This document shows, piece by piece, positions 51,670 to 64,000 of a stretch of 64,000 bases of DNA. This stretch comes from Haliclona indistincta (Eukaryota; Porifera; Demospongiae; Haplosclerida; Chalinidae). The position numbers were made by a program, and so were the translations under genes. The stretch covers positions 10,823,989 to 10,887,988 of the forward strand of contig OZ024787.1 in the NCBI GenBank assembly GCA_964017065.1. Direction: 5' to 3'. The stretch's first letter is position 1; each line of letters starts with the position of its first letter. The notes under the pieces were generated by a model. The model worked only from the letters and a program-made list of their open reading frames with translations. It was not told the origin of the DNA and did not search any database.

Positions 51670-52180
51670 ATACACAGGCATATGGTGAGAGGAAGTACAC
51701 AGAGAAGAGTGATGTGTATAGCTATGGAATGGTTTTGTTTGAAATCTGGTCTATTGGTCGGAAGCCTCTGCCAAACCATGACAATAGCACGGTTTGTAAA
51801 CACAAAATTCAAACCATCATACAATAACTGTGGTTTTTGTGTACAGTTAATGCAGTTTATCAAACAAGGAGGAGTCCAGTACCCACCTCCTGGTTGCCCA
51901 AGGGCAATCTATGAGCTAATGATTACTTGCTGGTGGGTAAAACAGTTCCTTTGTACCACTGACTTGACTTATGTTCTCTTAAAGGCACCCATACCATAAG
52001 CAGCGGAACTCGTTCTCTGACATCTGTGAATATTTGAGCGTTCCTGATGAATCTCTACTGCACTGGTCATCACAGGATAAGAATGTTCCCAAACAGGCGT
52101 TGCAGTTAGGAGCTGAACTCCACTTCGGTTCTGTCCTTTATCCAGATCTTCAACGATCGTATCGTACCGACGACGACTAG
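47433..52180 (+). CDS. Gene L: receptor tyrosine kinase with Cys-rich ectodomain and a YxxP-rich juxtamembrane region
   Basis: Fourteen exons, about 955 residues: 47433-47514, 47569-48702, 48755-49116, 49166-49231, 49284-49400, 49756-49833, 50336-50451, 50506-50722, 51070-51131, 51183-51330, 51398-51487, 51678-51791, 51847-51932, 51985-52180. Signal peptide MTARFVLSVLLLAIAVHVAT; the ectodomain, Ser/Thr stalk and TM (IIYIAAGSVGGILIVSLLMA) are in one 1134-base exon. The ectodomain parallels gene K (DCLECW, DVDCIDYGGV, FPSIQFGCKGCISN). Juxtamembrane exon 48755-49116 carries YDIP twice, YQVP and YDMP. Kinase from about residue 652: [28 protein letters not shown], one activation-loop Tyr (HAYDMTKVEQIPLRW), WTAPE. 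Tail: QLGAELHFGSVLYPDLQRSY. The intron 51132-51182 is 51 bases and open in frame, so it may be retained. The acceptor at 50336 (ccaag) is the least certain. Confidence 0.88.
49965..50126. repeat. Short element with CAGTGGAA.. terminal inverted repeats in gene L intron
   Basis: cagtggaatctctt at 49965 is the inverted match (one mismatch) of aagaggttccactg ending at 50126. The inner flanks are also related (ggaaagggcacac against gtgtcctttatt). The length is about 160 bases with no open frame. This looks like a small MITE. The terminal CAGT...CCTCTT is reminiscent of mariner/pogo-type ends, but I cannot assign it. Confidence 0.6.
51540..51665. repeat. (CT)n-rich microsatellite in gene L intron
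   Basis: About 125 bases of ctctct with ccctcc interruptions sit just upstream of the acceptor at 51677. They give an artefactual minus-strand frame of Arg-Glu repeats. Confidence 0.95.
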
Positions 52181-52632
52181 AAGAGAAAACTATAGATTTT
52201 GTAATATAACACGAATTTTGAGATGTGCATACTGCTTTTTAATTAACAATAATATTTACATGTCCATGTGAGCAAAATCTATTGAGCATGCATGAATCAT
52301 GACTATTATTATGTATGGCTGATTTGTGGTTTTGTGAATGGTGGGAGGAATCTTACTGACTGGGCAATGGTCACTCAAGTATAATGAATGTGCAATCAAG
52401 AGTAAAGTTGGTTTGTAAACTCAGCTATCAGGACATCTGGTTGTGTGTACTCTATCTATGTACTAATACAGTAAAGTCAACCAAGCATGAATAATTGATA
52501 GCTATACATGTATATAGACCCATACCAGGTGCCTATAGGGACTATTCCTGTTGTAGCCTGTTACTACCTGAGGTAGCTAGTTGTCTGTTCAGTTCCTCCT
52601 CTGTGACTCAGTGTTCCAGAATCCTGCCTACA
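52181..52632. other. Non-coding gap between genes L and M
   Basis: About 450 bases, A+T-rich. It holds the 3' flank of L and the promoter of M. No RNA gene, repeat or exon was recognised. Confidence 0.5.
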
Positions 52633-55600
52633 ATGGCAGCTCATAGACTACCTGTGCTGAACAAGAAAACTGTTTTGATCTCTCTAGTGCTTCTTGTTCA
52701 CTTTTCTCCTAGTCTCTCAGGTGAGCATAATACTATAATAGTTGGGCTAGCTGTTATAGATAACGTATTGTTTATACAGCTCCAAACTGTTCTAATGGCT
52801 TCCCTGAAGAGCCTGAAAATACTACTCAGTTTCTCACAAATGAAGATGGGGCAATATGGACTGGTCTACAGGCTGTAATTCCTGACATGAAGTTCACATG
52901 CAGTGGTGTGATCACAGGCTGGACTGGATGGTTCACATTAAATCAGAATTTTCAAGTTACACAGTCTGTGAGATTACAAGTATGGCGTCCTTCTTGTACA
53001 GAAGATCAAGAACTAAAGCTGGTTGGAACCAATCTTGTATTAGTTCTGCCTAATGAAAATGGGATGTTTTATGAAGTCAACCAAAACATTTTAGAGGCAA
53101 GGAGAATAGCATTTCAACCAGGAGATGTGATTGGGTTTCAGGTTCTGAACCCAATGGGCACTGCACAGCCAGGAACGCCTCTTATATCAAACAGCTCAGA
53201 TATGACAATGTACCACACTAGCTTCACCAATCAACAACCAACCAAACTATCACTGTGCGATTCTGAGGTCAGTACACTCAAGGGAATACAGCCACAAGTA
53301 TCACCGATAGTTGGTAAGCATCTCTAATAGAAGAAATGTTAACTTTATTTATTTTTTTTATGCATTCACAGAAATATCTGACGAAATTCAACAGCCACCA
53401 TGTGCTGGCTTTTTACTCTCCTCTTGTATAGCAAAAAACACACAATCAGCTGAAGTTACACCAACAGCAGAGAGTGCTACACCTACTCCATCCCCAACAG
53501 CACAATCAGGACTCCCAGTTGTTGCTGTGGGCATATCAGTTGCTGTGGTGGTCATACTGGCTGTTGTGATAGGTGTGGTTGTAGGGAGCATTCTAGTGTG
53601 TGTCACAAGGTCCAGGCATGCAAAAACAAGTAAGACTCCTGACATAGTCTGCACACATGACCTGTCTCTTAAAGAGATGATCACAGCTTAGTACATGCAC
53701 TAGTTTACCGCTTGAGTAAGCTTGCATTCCACACTTCATACACAACCTTCTCTGGTAATCATCATCAATCAGAGATATGAAGATGATATGCCGCAAATAC
53801 ACAAACTAAAAGCAACAGAAGCAAGAAGCACAAACAAGCTGCATGGGGCATTTGACATTCTTCCCCTGATGTTCGGTAATCCAGCTCTTTGAAGTTTACT
53901 CTAACAATCTATGTTCCCCACTGTAAAATTATTACAAGTACATGTTGTGTATGCTCATTGTTTACTGCTGTGCACACTTTGTTTTTTGCAATTAGTTTGC
54001 TTTGTTTGTGCACTTATCACTGCTTTCTCTTTCGTTAGCGTGTTAGTGAATTTTGCTAATCGCATTAGTAACAATAACCTTATGTTGCTTTGCATGATGT
54101 ACGTGTCTTGTTGACGCTATCATCTTCCCAGGGTCACAGGATATCGAACACTATGAAGCAAAGAACGGTGACTTATACGCTGTCCCTCGAAGCAGTTCAC
54201 TTGTAAACAATGAAACATATATCCCTAATAACAATGCTATTGGTGATGTACGAGAGAACTGGAATGACAACATAAGCCGAGATGAAGACACACCTCCTCC
54301 TCCACCACCTCCTCTTCAGCCATTACTCACCCGCCTTGGTTCTGTCTCCAGTTCCATCTCCATGCTGTCTCCGCAGCAGAAAGTGTTCCCAATGCAAAGA
54401 ATGAACCACTCTACACAGACACTAGCCAGCCCTTACATGGTGCCTAACACATCTCCCACGAAAATGACATTTCGATCCAGAAGCACAACTCTTCCTCGAC
54501 TTGACACACAGCGACCGTCTTCAGGAAGACACTCCGGTTCACCTCACAAACAGCCAAGAAAGCACAGTCTTCCTTTCACTACCTTACCACAGAAGTTCAA
54601 TCAATCACCACCAATTCTGCCTCTTCCATATCAAACTTCCATGGCTACAATACCATTGGTAGAAGAACCAGATTCTTCTTACCCCTCATGCAACCAACCA
54701 TTCGGTAGTGACCAACAGGTACAGCATTACATGGAACCTCTACAGCTCAGAGAGCCGCCATCGAAACAAGCACAAGAGGCATTCCCTTATGCTGATCCAG
54801 TCTCGATATCACCAGTTAAAGAGACAGTTGATTCCCCTAGAACAGCTATCATGCAGGGAAAGTACAATACTCTTCCTTATCAGAGAAGCGGTGCATTTGT
54901 AGAAGACAACCTTGCCTCGCCTTACATGGAACCGTCTCCCATCATGAGAGCTAAGATACTTGGTGGAGACCCCATATTTAGAGAGAGAACCGGAACGGAG
55001 TCAACGAGCGGCAGCCATGGAATGTTCTACATTCCCAACGAGGTAACCAACAAACTTTGGACCTAATCAACTGAACTCAACATGTCATATCCCTTTTACA
55101 GGACCAGGTTGAGTCACCCACTTTTGACTTGGGTCCAGATTGCTTTAATGTTCCAAATTATGTAAGATCTCATACTAAATTTTTTATAACCACAAAAAAT
55201 TGATGTGTTGGTTACAGAAACAAAGATTAGAACTTGAGAGCGAGGATTTCAATGAAAATATCTATGCAAAACTGCAAAGAGTAAGCTCTTCGCTAAATTT
55301 TAATGTCATTTGTTACATTCTCTTGATTGCAGAAAACTAATTGTCAAGTACAGTCATATCCTAACAACGAATTAAGCCCTTCGTTCTGGCACCCACCTTC
55401 AACTTCGGAAGAACTTTATGATCAACTGTCAGCAAAATACTACAGAGAAATTCCTAGAAGAAAGATCGGGTAAGAAACACAACTGCACAAGTATGAGTGA
55501 CATTGATTCTTTATCCCTCAGAGTAACAGACAATATAGGTGCTGGTCATTTTGGGACGGTGTCTAAAGGAGTGTGGCAGATAGAAGGAGGTCATATGGAA

Positions 55601-56920
55601 GTAGCCGTGAAAGCTTTGAAACCTGATGCACCAGAAGATGAAGAGGTCAAATTCCTACAAGAGGCAGCCATCATGGGTCAGTTTTTTCATTCGAACATCG
55701 TCAAGTTGCACGGAGTGGTCACTTTAGGAAAACCGGTGAGTTGACCTGTGTTATGGCTTTTTTAAATTTTTTAACTTAATGATTTTTTTCAGCTCATGAT
55801 AGTACTCGAGCTGATGCCTCGTGGTGATCTGAAGCACTATCTCAAACGACAAAGAAGGCGGTAGGTCTAAATAATTTTTCTGAGTAGACATACTACTACA
55901 TTTGTGTTCATAGGATATCGAAATTAAACAAGCGAGAATTTGAAAAACTTTTCCTCAAGTTTTGCCGTGAGACGGCTAGCGGTATGAATTACTTAGCAGA
56001 GAAGAAATACGTGCACAGAGATTTAGCAGCCAGAAATATTCTCCTTACAGATGAACTTACGTGCAAGGTACAGTAATAGAAGTATTCACAAAGAAATGCA
56101 ATACTTATCAAGTTAATGTAGATTAGTATTTGGTTTCTGCTATAGAAGTCACACGATTACATCATTGTACTGTAGACCATTGTCCTAAACAATATCAAAA
56201 CCACAGCTTTGTGATTACACGTACTCTATGTACACATTGTTGCAGATTGGTGATTTCGGGATGGCGCGAGATTTATCGATTGATGTCGCTGAGTCATGTG
56301 GTGGAAAGATTCCATTGAAATGGACAGCTCCTGAGGTATTGACATTTTACTGCGTAGTAATTGAACTTACTCATCTCTGCTCTTGTCGTAGGCTGTGCAA
56401 TGCAGAAAATACACTACAGCCAGTGATGTGTGGAGCTATGGGATGGTGCTGTACGAGATATGGACACTAGGAAAGAAGCCATTCGAGAAAATGGACATCA
56501 AAACGGTTCGAAATTGACCAATAAGTAGACCATTAATAACCGTTTACTCTGCCCATTTTCTATTATACAGCTGCTGTCAGTAATGGGTACAGGATATTGT
56601 CATTCACCTCCTCCTGGGTGCCCTAGGTCAATATATCACCTTATGATAAAATGCTGGTAAGAGAAAATTTAATCAATCTCTCTACATGCGATTAATCTTG
56701 GTGTTATCTTAGGCACCCGATTCCAAATTTGCGGCCTCACTTTTTGGAAATTTGTGCTGAATTAAATAATTCAGATGATGACAGCATGCTATGGTGGAGC
56801 CCACAAGATGAAATGGTGTCACCAAGATGCACAGAACTAGGAGCACCTCTCGAAGAGGGTCAGAATCTCTACCAAGACCTGCAAATTGTTTACAAGATGG
56901 AAGATTTGATGTCACCGTGA
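52633..56920 (+). CDS. Gene M: single-repeat receptor tyrosine kinase with a long Pro/Tyr-rich juxtamembrane exon
   Basis: Fourteen exons, about 994 residues: 52633-52720, 52780-53313, 53372-53629, 54132-55042, 55102-55161, 55218-55280, 55333-55469, 55522-55735, 55793-55860, 55914-56067, 56246-56335, 56392-56505, 56571-56656, 56713-56920. A signal peptide precedes one diverged ectodomain repeat ([34 protein letters not shown]). TM about residues 258-286. Exon 54132-55042 adds about 304 juxtamembrane residues with a PPPPPPP run (SH3/EVH1-type ligand), YMVP, YMEP twice and YAVP. Kinase from about residue 684: [34 protein letters not shown]. The activation loop ([17 protein letters not shown]) has no tyrosine at all. 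Tail: [20 protein letters not shown]. Core catalytic residues are intact. Confidence 0.9.
53630..54131. other. Long intron in gene M
   Basis: 502 bases between the membrane exon and the large juxtamembrane exon. Splice ends are gtaaga and tcccag. No coding or repeat content was recognised. Confidence 0.55.
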
Positions 56921-57347
56921 AAATCCACCAGCATAGAACAATAGCAGCACCATTGTATATCCATCACGCATGTAATTTAGCACTTATACATTTATTTACT
57001 GCCAATAATTATATCCTTGTTAATTTCCATGTTTTGTGCGTTTCAAGTCACACGAGAGATCTAAGTGGTGTTTTCATTGCCTGTGCCTGAAAAGGACTTC
57101 ACACTTGACTGACTACTAATTGGTATTATTGGCTGTGGAATTTCGCTTGTGTTTGAAACATCGCTTCTATGACATCTTCCTACTCCAACTACTGTTACAC
57201 TCCACCCTACAAATGCACATACCACGACCAATAAACACACTCTGAGCATATCTGCTACTCCCACAGACAATAGCTTAGTACGAGAAGATCAATCGTGAGT
57301 GCAGTTGAGTAAAGCTGCTGGATCGATCTATTGGGCTCTAGAGCAGC
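56921..57347. other. Gap between genes M and N
   Basis: About 430 bases. No ectodomain exon for gene N is visible. On the minus strand, 57270-57061 is open for 69 codons with a hydrophobic N-terminal stretch, but it has no supporting context and I do not call it. Confidence 0.5.
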
Positions 57348-60560
<3,213 letters not shown>

Positions 60561-60960
60561 CAAACTAAAATTTCACTTTAAAGCTATTTTTTGATCATGC
60601 ACCATTGGTACGTACATGCAGTATTGAAAACAATAACTATTGCATGTTATGTATAATTATACGCATTCGTGTATGAAATGTGTCAATCTAACCATTCACT
60701 TCAATCTAATATGATCATCCCACTGGCATCAATAATAATGAAATTTCAAATTTATTTTCTTTGCGAAAATGATGATAAAATACAAAAATTATAATTGTGC
60801 AACTACGTACATACATTATACATTACAGATGATGATGAATTGATTCATTTTAATTATATTATACTGTACATCACTTATACTAGAAAAATAAATATGAATA
60901 GTAAAAGTACAGTTCCACGCATAACACAATATTGCAGAAATGAAGTGAAATTATTTTGTT
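60561..60960. other. Convergent intergenic region between genes N and O
   Basis: About 400 A+T-rich bases between two 3' ends. tttatt near 60749 would be an AATAAA signal for the minus-strand gene O. No gene. Confidence 0.5.
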
Positions 60961-63990
<3,030 letters not shown>

Positions 63991-64000
63991 CTGTAGACAG

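Noticed and set aside
51579..51863. Arg-Glu-rich minus-strand protein
   Set aside because: It is a product of a (CT)n microsatellite lying in a gene L intron.
57061..57270. Minus-strand 69-codon frame with a hydrophobic start between genes M and N
   Set aside because: It looks superficially like a signal peptide, but it is short, has no donor or downstream exon on that strand, and lies in the presumed promoter of N.

Overview
The window is eukaryotic nuclear DNA, about 62% A+T by eye. The genes are split into many short exons with GT-AG introns, most of them 45-100 bases long. The products are metazoan-type receptor tyrosine kinases (RTKs): signal peptide, ectodomain, Ser/Thr-rich stalk, one membrane span, Tyr-rich juxtamembrane segment and tyrosine kinase with HRDLAARN and DFG. 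Compact introns, a large lineage-specific tandem RTK expansion and no recognised vertebrate or insect ectodomain point to an early-branching animal. A demosponge such as Amphimedon is most likely, but this is inference; no species marker was seen.

Layout. The plus strand from 1 to 60560 is a head-to-tail tandem array, labelled A to N here. A (1-2396) is the 3' part of a receptor whose kinase is broken. B to G (2791-30293) are six close paralogues with two ectodomain repeats, separated by only about 150-350 bases, except for a 1.3-kb gap at 10281-11563 that holds a relic of a further copy. H (30550-34390) has the same ectodomain and a very long stalk but ends about 80 residues after the membrane with no kinase. 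I and J (35358-43836) are more diverged two-repeat RTKs; J lacks the usual C-terminal tail. K and L (44083-52180) have a different Cys-rich N-terminus joined to one diverged copy of what looks like the same fold. M (52633-56920) has one copy and a 300-residue proline/tyrosine-rich juxtamembrane exon. N (57348-60560) has an ectodomain of only about 30 residues. O (63990-60961, minus strand) is the 3' half of an RTK that converges on N.

Organisation. Each ectodomain repeat is one exon, each stalk segment is one exon, and all are symmetrical phase 1-1, so they can be duplicated or lost without breaking the frame. The array appears to have used this: stalks run from one exon (B, J) to about ten (E, H). 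Kinase exon boundaries are nearly invariant (lengths 214, 65/68, 154, 93, 114 and 86 bases, then the tail). The kinases carry a Trp-Pro...Tyr...Arg-Glu-Ile segment directly before the glycine loop and a C-terminal motif of the form LGAPLE-x-LY-x-DLQ-x-Y.

Taken together, the cluster looks like a set of diversified cell-surface sensors with a common signalling module, plus at least one signalling-deficient member. Ligands and biological role cannot be read from the sequence. Exon boundaries are my own manual calls, checked by phase arithmetic but not against transcripts.
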